Positions 28,004-36,885 of a stretch of 63,015 nucleotides of DNA are shown here, piece by piece. The notes under the pieces are model-generated. The model was given only the letters and a program-made list of their open reading frames with translations. It was not told the origin of the DNA and did no database searches. Source of the stretch: Acetobacter conturbans (GTDB lineage: Bacteria; Pseudomonadota; Alphaproteobacteria; Acetobacterales; Acetobacteraceae); NCBI RefSeq assembly GCF_011516755.1, contig NZ_WOSY01000014.1:1-63015 (forward strand), written 5' to 3'. Each line of letters starts with the position of its first letter. The first letter of the stretch is position 1. Made by a program: the position numbers and the translations under genes.

Positions 28004-29521
28004 TCACCCTGCCTTTCCTGAGCGTGACTTTCGTATCATCAGGCCCACGATCATCAGGAAGGCGAGGAACATGAAACTACTGCTCACACTCAGGCTGGCG
28101 CTGATCGCGCCCTTGTAAGCCTCGGTGACCTCTCCGTGCATGGTAGGCGAAAGTCTCTGCACGGCAATCATTCCCTGTTCCAGCAACGTGGACACGTCGA
28201 TCTTCTCCGGCAGCGCACGCAGGCCGTTCTGCAATGTCAGCGCCATCACGCCCCCGGAGAGCGCCACCCCGAGCGACCCGCCCAGCGAGCGGATGAAGGA
28301 CATCATCGCCGTGGCGATGCCCAGCATGTGCGCCGGCACAGAGTTCTGGATGATCACTGTGGCGTTGGGCATGGCGATACCCATTCCCATCCCGAGGCAC
28401 CCCAGACTGACAAGAAAGTACAAGGCGGGTGCGCCGTGATGCGCGCAGAGCGCGATCATTGTCAGCGCCGAAAACTCGATGCCCACGCCTATGACCAGCA
28501 GAAGCTCATAACGCTGCGTTTTTGACGAGATATACCCGCCCAGCACCGAGCTGATCATCATCGTGCCAACCTGCGGCAGCATCATCAGACCAGAAGTCGC
28601 CGGGGTCTCTTCAAGAACAAGCTGGTAATACAGAGGCAGGAAAATCATCGACCCCATCATGGCAAACGACATGATGCCCGTTGCTGCAACGCACACGGAA
28701 AAATCCGCAATCCGCAAAAGGCCAAGACTGATCAGAGGCTCCGGCGCGTGCCGCTCCTGCCGGATGAACAGCAGGAAAACGGCCATACTGGCGCCAAGCA
28801 GAAGGAACGTCAGCGGGGATGTCCAGGCCAGGGATGTGCCGACCGAATTGAACAGAAGCAGGAAACCGGCCGTCGCCACGCTGAGAAGCGCTGCGCCCCA
28901 GTAGTCGATCCGGGGTTTCGCCTCGGCCCCGCCTGCTGGCAGACTCAGCATGATCAACGCAAGGGCAAAAAGCCCGACCGGCAGATTGACGAGAAACACC
29001 CACCGCCATGACAGGGCACTTGTCAGCACACCGCCCAGGAACGGTCCCGTCACGCTGCTGACCGCAAAAGCACCCGTGAAAAGGCCCTGATAACGCCCCC
29101 GCTGCTGCGGTGTCACCATATCGCCGATCACTGTCTGCGACAGCGTCATCAGCCCGCCTGCCCCGATACCCTGAAGCCCCCGAAAGAGGATCAGTTCCCA
29201 CATGCTCTGGGCCATCCCGCACAGGAGCGAGGCGAACAGGAAAGCACCGATGCTGAATGCAAGCAGCGGCCTCCTGCCGAACATATCGGACAGCTTGCCA
29301 TACAGGGGGGTGGCGATGGTCGAGGTCAGCATGAATGCTGTGACCACCCAAGACATGTGCGCCAGACCGCCAAGATCGCTCACGATGGTAGGCAGCGCGG
29401 TCGAGACAATGCTCTGATCGAGCGCCCCCATGATCATGGTCAGGATGAGGCCGATGAAAACGAGAAGGCGGGTCGTCGGAGAATAGGCAGAAACGATCTC
29501 TGCCGTGGAGGAAGGCTGCAC
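28004..29521 (-). CDS. MFS multidrug transporter, DHA2 (EmrB/QacA) family
   Basis: A 505-residue inner-membrane protein with about 14 membrane segments. It shows the family's motif ALDQSIVSTALPTIVSDLGG in helix 1, GKLSDMFGRRPLL in loop 2-3 (motif A), LILFRGLQGIGAGG (motif B) and AVSSVTGPFLGGVLT (motif C, antiporter signature). It should be a proton-driven drug or metabolite exporter. It follows the siderophore-interacting protein gene by 88 bases on the same strand. That placement permits a role in siderophore or metal-chelate export, but this is inference. Confidence 0.9.
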   Translation of the reverse strand: MQPSSTAEIVSAYSPTTRLLVFIGLILTMIMGALDQSIVSTALPTIVSDLGGLAHMSWVVTAFMLTSTIATPLYGKLSDMFGRRPLLAFSIGAFLFASLLCGMAQSMWELILFRGLQGIGAGGLMTLSQTVIGDMVTPQQRGRYQGLFTGAFAVSSVTGPFLGGVLTSALSWRWVFLVNLPVGLFALALIMLSLPAGGAEAKPRIDYWGAALLSVATAGFLLLFNSVGTSLAWTSPLTFLLLGASMAVFLLFIRQERHAPEPLISLGLLRIADFSVCVAATGIMSFAMMGSMIFLPLYYQLVLEETPATSGLMMLPQVGTMMISSVLGGYISSKTQRYELLLVIGVGIEFSALTMIALCAHHGAPALYFLVSLGCLGMGMGIAMPNATVIIQNSVPAHMLGIATAMMSFIRSLGGSLGVALSGGVMALTLQNGLRALPEKIDVSTLLEQGMIAVQRLSPTMHGEVTEAYKGAISASLSVSSSFMFLAFLMIVGLMIRKSRSGKAG

Positions 29522-29609
29522 TAGGGGTGTCCTACACTGTCAGAAACGGGTCACGTCATCACTGACGAGAAGGAAGAACAGACGGTATCCCCGCTGCTCA
29601 CGCCTCCGG

Positions 29610-30395
29610 TCAATGCTGCGCGTCGACGTCCTTGACGGACGCGTCCGCCTGCCCCTTGACCCAGTAACCGGACGCCTTGATCCACGGGGCTGGAACGCTG
29701 CGTTCATCAAGCAGATATTGACGCACCGCCTTCGCCACGCGGGCCTCGGCGCCCACCCAGACGAACGTATGCTCCGGTATCTCCAGACCGGCGAGCGTGC
29801 CAATAATGCCCTGCGCCTGATCGGCCTCATTCATGGAACGATGGACCCAGTGCGCGTCATGCTTCGCGGACGTCGCGAACACCTGTTCGTCCCCTGCACC
29901 CGGCACGGCCACCACGGTTGTGACGAGCGCCTGTGCGGGAAGTTCTTCCACACGGCGTCCGATGGCTGGCAGGGCAGTTTCGTCACCGATCAATAGCCAG
30001 TGAGCCACCTCACCGGAGATGATCTGGGAGCCCTTGGGGCCGCCTATATCCAGCCGGTCGCCCACTTTGGCAGCCCGCGCCCATGCAGCAGCAGGACCGC
30101 CATGGTGGTTCACGAAATCCAGAACCAGCGTTCCCGTCTTCGGATCATAGCGACGAGGCGTGTAGTCCCGGCGCACCAGTGAGCCGTCCAGACCGGGAAT
30201 GAAAATCTTGATGTGATCATCAGGGGAGGCGCTGACAAAACCGGACAGTTCCGCGCCCGTAAGGGTCACGCGGATCATATGTGGCGTCAGGCGCTCCACC
30301 GCCGCTACATCCAGACTGCGTCGGTGCAGTTCGTGGCGGACACGACGGATTTCGGGCGCGTCACTGCGACCAAAGAAAGAACTGAGAGTTTTCAT
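29610..30395 (-). CDS. siderophore-interacting protein (ViuB/YqjH-like ferric-siderophore reductase)
   Basis: A 261-residue flavoprotein. The FAD-binding domain has RVTLTGAELSGF, then VRRDYTPRRYD (the RxYTxR flavin motif), and the NAD(P)-like domain has LLIGDETALPAIGR. These are the SIP/ViuB signatures, a family that reduces ferric siderophores to release iron in the cytoplasm. The start at 30395 is set by AGGAGG 8 bases upstream; an open frame extends further but is not supported. It lies 88 bases downstream of a PadR regulator with a His-rich N-terminus, the same arrangement as yqjI-yqjH in Escherichia coli. Confidence 0.88.
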   Translation of the reverse strand: MKTLSSFFGRSDAPEIRRVRHELHRRSLDVAAVERLTPHMIRVTLTGAELSGFVSASPDDHIKIFIPGLDGSLVRRDYTPRRYDPKTGTLVLDFVNHHGGPAAAWARAAKVGDRLDIGGPKGSQIISGEVAHWLLIGDETALPAIGRRVEELPAQALVTTVVAVPGAGDEQVFATSAKHDAHWVHRSMNEADQAQGIIGTLAGLEIPEHTFVWVGAEARVAKAVRQYLLDERSVPAPWIKASGYWVKGQADASVKDVDAQH

Positions 30396-30483
30396 GCGGA
30401 ATTCCTCCTGAAGGTCGGGAGCAGCCGAGATTTTGTCATCCAGCACGGAACTATGCTTGCAGGCACCTGTTCGGTTGCCGGAT

Positions 30484-31071
30484 TCAGACCTGCCCGACCG
30501 CGCGGGCCGCCTCGTCCAGCAGGGCTGCAATCTTCTCTTCGGCCTGTGCGTCAAGACCGCCATTGCGCAGGCGGAGGCGCAGCGAGGTCTTGAGATTTTC
30601 CATCGCGCGCATCACAGGCACCGGGATATTCCGACGTCCGCCCCGTCCTTCGGGTTGAGACGTCGCGGCACGGGAGAGGATCTCATCCAGCCCAGCACGG
30701 TTCGTGGTCAGGAATACCTCGCCTTCGGGCGTCATGTGATAGCTCTTGCGGCCTTCTTCCTCAGCCGGTCGGATATAACCCGCCTCATCCAGCCAGGTGA
30801 GCGTCGGATAGATCACGCCGGGGCTTGGCGTGTAACTGCCACCAAATTTTTCCTCGATGGTCTTGATCAGTTCATAGCCATAGGTTGGCTTTTCGGAAAT
30901 CAGGCTGAGGACCAGGAGGCGCATCTCGCCATAGTCGAAGAGCCTGTTGCGGCCCCCGCGTCGTCCGCCGCCCCGACCATGGTGATGGTCGGACCCAGAG
31001 AAGCCTGAGAGACCTTCGGGAGAGAAAACCTGACGGTCGTGACCGCCTTCGTGTCTGTTTCTGTGTTTCAT
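30484..31071 (-). CDS. PadR-family regulator with His-rich N-terminus (YqjI-like)
   Basis: A 195-residue regulator. The PadR winged helix covers about residues 45-125 (MRLLVLSLISEKPTYGYELI; GVIYPTLTWLDEAGYI), followed by a helical dimerisation tail. The N-terminal extension contains many His (MKHRNRHEGGHDR and DHHHGRGGG) and could bind metal, as in YqjI, a nickel-responsive repressor of the neighbouring siderophore reductase gene. The ATG at 31071 was chosen because it lies just downstream of a good promoter; the open frame extends 12 codons into that promoter. The palindrome at 31087-31119 suggests autoregulation. Confidence 0.87.
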   Translation of the reverse strand: MKHRNRHEGGHDRQVFSPEGLSGFSGSDHHHGRGGGRRGGRNRLFDYGEMRLLVLSLISEKPTYGYELIKTIEEKFGGSYTPSPGVIYPTLTWLDEAGYIRPAEEEGRKSYHMTPEGEVFLTTNRAGLDEILSRAATSQPEGRGGRRNIPVPVMRAMENLKTSLRLRLRNGGLDAQAEEKIAALLDEAARAVGQV

Positions 31072-31078
31072 GATTGCC

Positions 31079-31107
31079 GATATAAGTCCCGATATATCGT
31101 ATGTCAA
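31079..31107 (-). promoter_or_regulatory. sigma70-type promoter of padR operon
   Basis: On the minus strand a -35 TTGACA (31102-31107) and a -10 TATATC (31079-31084) are separated by exactly 17 bases. The -10 lies 7 bases before the padR ATG, giving a very short leader. Confidence 0.6.
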
Positions 31108-31119
31108 GATATATCGGGA
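31087..31119. promoter_or_regulatory. PadR operator palindrome
   Basis: Perfect 12-base inverted repeats TCCCGATATATC (31087-31098) and GATATATCGGGA (31108-31119) surround a 9-base centre that holds the -35 hexamer. A repressor bound here would block the promoter. Assignment to the adjacent PadR protein is inferred from position and symmetry. Confidence 0.72.
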
Positions 31120-31765
31120 TCTGTTTTTTGTGCTTCCCGTTGCGCAGTTCTGCGTAGCTTACGCAACCGTCCTGCCATTGACGCCACGAGCAGATAAAGT
31201 GCGGGTGTTGTGAACATGGTCTGGCCCTGACTGACTGACAGCCCTCCAATCAGGGCTATGCCGAGCGGCTGATGCAGTTCCATGCCGTAACCGCCCATCA
31301 GCACGAGCGGCAGCACACCGATGGCGGCAGCAAAGGTGGTTATGACGATAGGTCGCAGCCGCAGCAGACAGGCTTCGCAGATGGCATCCTTCGAGGACAG
31401 TCCCCGCTCCCGCTCGGCATGGATGGCAAAATCCACCAGCAGGATGGCGTTCTTCAGCGAGACCCGGTCAGCCGCAACATGGCGCTCACAGCCATGTCCG
31501 AGAACGGCAGTCCGGACAGATCGAGTGCCCTCACAGCACCAATCCCCGCAAAGGAAATACTCAGCAGATGGAAAACGCTTTCATAGAGCCCGCCCAGAGT
31601 CAGATAGACCGCGAGAACAGAACCAAGGATCAGAATCTCGCTGTCACGGTTTCTCTTACCCAGATCGCCTTCGTGGCTCTCCACTTCCCCGCTGATCGTG
31701 TCCGCCAGATGCAGGGCCTGCCCGTTCCTGCTCAATGACAGCCTATGCCTGCGAAAGGCAGCCAT
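31104..31765 (-). pseudogene. C-terminal remnant of an RND efflux permease (MdtB/C-like)
   Basis: Two frames carry consecutive pieces of an RND pump. The upstream one reads [33 protein letters not shown] (about 31480-31640); the other reads [51 protein letters not shown] (31200-31436). These correspond to the region from helix 8 to the C-terminus of MdtB/MdtC. A frameshift separates them and the N-terminal three quarters are missing. The remaining frame runs into the padR operator. An IS5-type remnant abuts its upstream end, a likely cause of the truncation. Confidence 0.82.
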
Positions 31766-31768
31766 CCC

Positions 31769-32175
31769 TTACGATAGATAAAGGCCGTTTACTATGAGCT
31801 GGATCACAAACATGAACGTGTGAGCGCTTAAGTCGTAACGGGTTACGCCACGTCCCCAGTATTTCAGTTCTGCAAACCTGTTTTCGACGTGAGGGCACTT
31901 TTGATACAGATGCCTGCTGTAAAAAGGCTGTGATGTGCCGTTGGGAAAGGAGTTCCCTGATCCTCTCGCCGCCATAACCCCGACACCGAAGGATTTCGCG
32001 TGTTTCGGCTCAAAGGTCGGTCAGCCGGACAGAACTTCCCTTGAAATCAATGATCTGTCCAACCGTCAGATGAAAGCGGGCAGACCGTCCCCGATCATCG
32101 CAAAGAGCGTGGAGCTTCGAGTTCAGTCCGCTTTTTAGTTCTCCGATCATATGACGGGAAAAAGCCCATGCCTGA
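31769..32175 (-). pseudogene. second degenerate IS5-family transposase remnant
   Basis: On the minus strand, pieces in different frames resemble IS5/IS427-type transposases: a stretch near 32030-32170 reading like FHLTVGQIIDFKGSSVRLTDL-type sequence, and a C-terminal stretch VENRFAELKYWGRGVTRYDL, SAHTFMFVIQ (31780-31890). The latter matches the conserved VEN.F..LK.WR..ATRYD.. end. It belongs to a different subgroup from the remnant at 26.9 kb. Stops and frameshifts make it inactive. The 5' part is not recognisable. Confidence 0.72.
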
Positions 32176-32555
32176 GCCAGACTCTTCTCCAGACAAAGGG
32201 CTGTGAATCACCGATTTCGTTTCAACTCAATGAATTACCTGATCCTGACCCACCACAGTGAATCCGGTTTTATTCGGAAATCAACTCAGCCTAGCCAACG
32301 GAGTTACCTGCTCAACAATCTGTTTGAGCAAAAAGACACTGACCAATTGGCCCCATGGTGCGTTGAGCATCAAACGCTGACGACGATACCGGGTCGACCA
32401 GAAGCGGGGTGAGAGAATGTGAGCATGACGGTAGGGCTTGTCATCGGGGGCTCTCGTGGCTTCATGGCGTCAGCCATTGAAAAGATACCGGCGCAAGATG
32501 GGCTGGTCCACGCGATCACCCTCATCTCCGATATTCCGTGTCGTAGTCGGCCGAC
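32176..32555. other. region upstream of RND operon without a supported gene
   Basis: About 380 bases of probably decayed sequence between the IS remnant and the RND permease gene. It must include the efflux operon promoter, but I could not pick one. No intact gene or regulator is present. Confidence 0.4.
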
Positions 32556-35500
32556 ATGAACGCGATTGTCCGTCTGGCGCTTGCGCGTCCCTATACATTC
32601 GTCGTGATGGCGATCCTGATCGCCATTGCCGGAGTGCTGTCAGCGATCCGGACGCCGAAGGATATTTTTCCGAATATCGGCATTCCCGTGATTGCCGTGG
32701 CCTGGACCTATACCAACCTGTCACCGCAAGACATGTCGGGACGCATCGAACTTCCGTTCCAGCGGGTGCTGACAACAACAGTGAACGATATCGAGCATAT
32801 CGAAGGGCAATCGCTGACAGGAATTGGGGTCACGAAAATTTTCTTCCAGCCCGGCACCGATGTCCGCATTGCCAATGCGCAGGTCACGGCCATCGCCCAG
32901 ACAATCCTTCGCCAGCTTCCGATCGGCACGACACCACCGCTTATCCTGAATTACAGTGCTTCGACCGTACCCATCATTCAGCTCGCTCTGTCGGGAAACG
33001 GACTGACCGAACAGCAGCTTTACGATTATGGCTTCAATTTCATCCGTAATCGGCTGGTGACGGTCCCCGGAGCCGCGATCCCGTATCCTTATGGTGGTCG
33101 CGTGCGACAAATCCAGCTGGATCTTGACCCGCGACAGCTTCAGTCACGCGGCGTATCGGCGCTCGACGTCGGGAATGCCCTGACCAGCCAGACACAGATC
33201 ACGCCAGCCGGTTTCGTGAAAATCGGTGAATACCAGTATGATTTCAGGCTGAACAATGCTCCCGTTTCGGTCGAACAACTGAACATGCTGCCCGTTCGCA
33301 CGGTGAACGGCGCGGTGGTCCGCGTTCGTGATGTCGCTCATGTGCGGGATGGTTCGGCGCCACAGCAGAATGTCGTTCATGTCGATGGCCAGCGGTCAGC
33401 CCTTCTGACCGTCCTCAAATCCGGCGCAACGTCCACCATCTCCATTGTCGCGGGGATCAAGGCAATGCTGCCCGACGCAACACGAGGATTGCCGAAACAA
33501 CTCCAGATCAAACCGGTGAACGATCAGTCGCTTTTCGTGAAAGCCGCCGTGAACGGCGTGTTGCGGGAAGGCGCGATCGCGGCCGCCCTGACCAGTCTGA
33601 TGATCCTACTGTTTCTAGGCTCCTGGCGCTCCACCCTTATCGTGGCGACCTCCATCCCGCTGTCGGTTCTAGGTGCGATCGCCGCCCTTTCAACGCTCGG
33701 CGAAACGCTGAACGTCATGACGCTGGGCGGTCTTGCACTGGCCGTCGGTATCCTGGTGGACGAGGCGACGGTCACAATCGAGAATATCGAACGTCATCTG
33801 GAACTGGGCAAGAACGTCGATGCCGCGATCATAGACGGCTCAGGCGAGATCATCGTTCCGGCTTTTCTCTCGCTGGTGTGTATCTGCGTCGTGTTCATCC
33901 CGATGTTCTATCTGCCCGGCGTATCGGGCTTCCTCTTTGTGCCCATGGCGCTGTCCGTGATTTTTGCGATGGTCATGTCCTTCGTCCTGTCGCGCACGCT
34001 TGTCCCGACCATGGCTATGTTCCTCCTACGGAAGAATTCCGATCAGGAAGACGAACGCAAGAGGAATATCTTTATAATTTTCCAGCAGAATTTCGAACGA
34101 CACTTTGAGGCCATGCGGACCCGCTATGGCACCTTGCTGGAAGCCGTGCTGCAACATCGCATCCTGTTCGTCTGCTGCTTTACGGGCTTCGCTTTCCTAA
34201 GCCTTGGACTTCTTCCCTTTCTTGGCCAGAATTTCTTCCCACAGGTGGATGCGGGCGCGATGACGCTCCATGTGCGCGGCCCGATCGGCATGCGGATTGA
34301 GGAAACCTCGGCGTTATTCCAGCGGATTGAAAAGCAGATCCGCCTGCGGATTCCGCCGGAAGAGCTTGAATCGGTCGCCGATAATATCGGCCTGCCGACA
34401 AGCGCGATCAACACGGCCTACAACGCGTCCGGCACGATCGGGCCGCAGGACGGCGACATCATCGTCGCACTCAGGGAAAATCATCATCCGACGGAGCGCT
34501 ACATTCACGCCCTCCGGACCACGTTGCCGAGACTGTTCCCGGAAGCGGCCTTTGCCTTCCTTCCCTCGGACATCACCAGCCAGATTCTCAACTTTGGGGC
34601 ACCCGCCCCTATCGACATTCAGGTCAGTGGATCACGTCCGGGTGAAACGCGGCAGTTTGCGGAACGGATATTACGCGAGATACGCAGGATCGACGGTCTC
34701 GTCGATGCCCGCATCCAGCAGCCGGCTCACTATCCCGAATTCCGCTTCGACGCGGACCGAACCCGGATTAATCAGCTCGGACTGCTGGAGAATGACGTTA
34801 CGGCCAGCATTGCGACCGCAATCGCGGGCACCTCGCAGACCGCTCCGCTCTACTGGCTGGATCCGCAGAGCATGGTCACGTATCCGATTGCAGTGCAGAT
34901 GCCGGAATACCGGATCAGTTCTCTCCAGGATATCACCGGCCTGCCAGTGACGGGCCTGTCGACCACGCAGCTTCAGGTGCTGGGCGCGCTTGGCACGATT
35001 ACGCGGGGCACGACCTCGCCTGTCGAAACGCAATACAATATCCGTCCGCTGATCGACATCTTCGCAGCAGGAGACGGGCGCGATCTCGGAGCGATTGCGG
35101 CAGATGTGCAGACCGCCCTACGACGGCTGGAGCACGAACGCCCGGAGACGGTCACCGTCGCTCTCCGTGGTCAGTATGAGGCCATGACGACCGCCTTTTC
35201 AGGTCTGGGTTTTGGCCTGCTGGGGGCAATCGTGCTGATCTATCTGCTAATCGTCATCAATTTCCAGAGCTGGACAGATCCGTGCATCATCATCCTTGCT
35301 CTGCCAGCGGCGCTGGCAGGAATATGCTGGATGCTGTTTGCAACGGAGACCCCGCTCTCCGTTCCGGCCCTGACGGGTGCGATCATGTGCATGGGGGTCG
35401 CAACAGCGAATTCCATTCTTGTCATCAGTTTCTGCCGGGAACAGCTCGCGGAGCATGGCGACGCGACCCGGGCGGCTCTGGTCGCGGGCAGCACCCGACT

Positions 35501-35723
35501 GCGGCCCGTCCTGATGACGGCTCTGGCAATGATTATCGGCATGCTGCCGATGGCGCTCGGTCTTGGGGAGGGCGGGGAACAGAACGCACCGCTCGGACGC
35601 GCCGTCATCGGTGGGCTGATGTTCGCAACCTGCGCCTCCCTGTTCTTCGTACCCACCCTGTTCGCCGTCATCTACGACCGGCGGGGTCGTCGTGCAGCGG
35701 GGGAAGCTCATGTCCATGCCTGA
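32556..35723 (+). CDS. RND-family efflux permease (HAE1/HME-like)
   Basis: A 1055-residue inner-membrane pump with 12 predicted helices and two large periplasmic loops. The N-terminus LALARPYTFVVMAILIAIAG, the GILVDEATVTIENIERHLE segment (helix 4 acidic residues) and FVLSRTLVPTMAMFLLR are standard RND motifs; the second half repeats the pattern (GVATANSILVISFCREQ; LRPVLMTALAMIIGMLPMAL). Length is normal. It heads an operon with a membrane fusion protein overlapping its stop by 14 bases, and an outer-membrane factor. Substrates are not predictable. No local regulator is seen. Confidence 0.9.
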   Translation: MNAIVRLALARPYTFVVMAILIAIAGVLSAIRTPKDIFPNIGIPVIAVAWTYTNLSPQDMSGRIELPFQRVLTTTVNDIEHIEGQSLTGIGVTKIFFQPGTDVRIANAQVTAIAQTILRQLPIGTTPPLILNYSASTVPIIQLALSGNGLTEQQLYDYGFNFIRNRLVTVPGAAIPYPYGGRVRQIQLDLDPRQLQSRGVSALDVGNALTSQTQITPAGFVKIGEYQYDFRLNNAPVSVEQLNMLPVRTVNGAVVRVRDVAHVRDGSAPQQNVVHVDGQRSALLTVLKSGATSTISIVAGIKAMLPDATRGLPKQLQIKPVNDQSLFVKAAVNGVLREGAIAAALTSLMILLFLGSWRSTLIVATSIPLSVLGAIAALSTLGETLNVMTLGGLALAVGILVDEATVTIENIERHLELGKNVDAAIIDGSGEIIVPAFLSLVCICVVFIPMFYLPGVSGFLFVPMALSVIFAMVMSFVLSRTLVPTMAMFLLRKNSDQEDERKRNIFIIFQQNFERHFEAMRTRYGTLLEAVLQHRILFVCCFTGFAFLSLGLLPFLGQNFFPQVDAGAMTLHVRGPIGMRIEETSALFQRIEKQIRLRIPPEELESVADNIGLPTSAINTAYNASGTIGPQDGDIIVALRENHHPTERYIHALRTTLPRLFPEAAFAFLPSDITSQILNFGAPAPIDIQVSGSRPGETRQFAERILREIRRIDGLVDARIQQPAHYPEFRFDADRTRINQLGLLENDVTASIATAIAGTSQTAPLYWLDPQSMVTYPIAVQMPEYRISSLQDITGLPVTGLSTTQLQVLGALGTITRGTTSPVETQYNIRPLIDIFAAGDGRDLGAIAADVQTALRRLEHERPETVTVALRGQYEAMTTAFSGLGFGLLGAIVLIYLLIVINFQSWTDPCIIILALPAALAGICWMLFATETPLSVPALTGAIMCMGVATANSILVISFCREQLAEHGDATRAALVAGSTRLRPVLMTALAMIIGMLPMALGLGEGGEQNAPLGRAVIGGLMFATCASLFFVPTLFAVIYDRRGRRAAGEAHVHA

Positions 35724-36885
35724 TCCCCATCCATCGCATGCCGGACACAGACCCGGATCCGGGTGGATCATCATTGCCGCGATCATCGTTTTTGGGACGA
35801 TTCTCGTGGCGGGAACGATCTCCCGCATTCACAGCCGTCATCAGCTTCATTCCGGCAACGTCGCCGCTTCGGTTCCCACGGTCACTGTTGTGCATCCGGG
35901 AGGCAGTGCGGTTGATACCCTGATTCTGCCGGGCATGCTCCAGGCGTGGTACAGCGCGCCCGTCTATGCGCGGACCAGTGGTTACCTGAAACGCTGGTAC
36001 GTCGATATTGGGGAAAAGGTGCAGGAAGGTCAGCTTCTGGCGGAAATCGATACACCCGATGTCGACCTGCAACTGGCTGCCGCAAGAGCAGCGCTTGGGA
36101 CGCGGACGGCCCAGCGCGATCTGGCGCGCATTACATCCAGACGATGGGACCGTCTTAATGCGCAGAACGCTGTATCACAGCAGGAGACGGACGAGCGGCG
36201 CGGAAATCTGGCCGCTGGCGAGGCGACACGCCATGAAGCGGCGGCGGAGGTCGGGCGGCTGGAGACACTCTCCGGCTTCAAACACATCGTGGCACCGTTT
36301 TCGGGGGTCGTGACCAGCCGTGCCACTGATATTGGCGCGCTGATCGTCGCTGGCACGTCGACCACCCAGCCGCTTTTCACCGTATCGGATGTAACGCGGC
36401 TTCGTCTGTATGTCAGGATACCTCAGGCTTACGCAGCACGAATGCGTGACGGACTGGTCACTCATTTCACGGTCCCCGACTATCAGGGGCGGACGTTTGA
36501 AGCCCGCCTGTTTCACTCTTCGGATGCTGTCGATTCACAGTCGGGCTCCATGCTGGTGCAACTGATCTATGACAATACGGACAATCTTCTCAAACCCGGA
36601 GCTTACGCACAGATCTCGTTTACATTTCATGGTCATGGAGAGATGGCTGCGCCATCCGTACGTATTCCGGCCAGCAGCCTCCTGTTTCGGCAGGATGGAA
36701 CAACCGTGGCGATGGTGGACGGCAGCAATCATGTCAGAATCCAGCATGTTTCGATCCTGACCGATTTCGGCACGGAACTGGAAGTAACCGGCCTGACACC
36801 GCAAAGTCTGGTCATCAACAATCCTATGGATGACATCCGTGACGGGGACGAGGTCAAGCCCCGGGAGAACGGGCATGCTTCCTAG
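35710..36885 (+). CDS. RND efflux periplasmic adaptor (membrane fusion protein)
   Basis: About 391 residues. An N-terminal hydrophobic anchor (WIIIAAIIVFGTILVAG) is followed by the lipoyl-like half motif SGYLKRWYVDIGEKVQEGQLLAEIDTP, written here in two parts: SGYLKRWYVDIGEKV and QEGQLLAEIDTP. A coiled-coil hairpin, the second lipoyl half (IVAPFSGVVTSRATDIGAL) and beta-barrel domains come next. The ATG at 35710 has GGGGGAA 6 bases upstream; a GTG at 35692 is less likely. It links the permease to the outer-membrane factor encoded next. Confidence 0.88.
   Translation: MSMPDPHPSHAGHRPGSGWIIIAAIIVFGTILVAGTISRIHSRHQLHSGNVAASVPTVTVVHPGGSAVDTLILPGMLQAWYSAPVYARTSGYLKRWYVDIGEKVQEGQLLAEIDTPDVDLQLAAARAALGTRTAQRDLARITSRRWDRLNAQNAVSQQETDERRGNLAAGEATRHEAAAEVGRLETLSGFKHIVAPFSGVVTSRATDIGALIVAGTSTTQPLFTVSDVTRLRLYVRIPQAYAARMRDGLVTHFTVPDYQGRTFEARLFHSSDAVDSQSGSMLVQLIYDNTDNLLKPGAYAQISFTFHGHGEMAAPSVRIPASSLLFRQDGTTVAMVDGSNHVRIQHVSILTDFGTELEVTGLTPQSLVINNPMDDIRDGDEVKPRENGHAS

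Noticed and set aside
27508..28074. 188-codon plus frame after the first transposase remnant
   Set aside because: Starts inside the degenerate transposase in a wrong frame and overlaps the MFS 3' end; no family resemblance.
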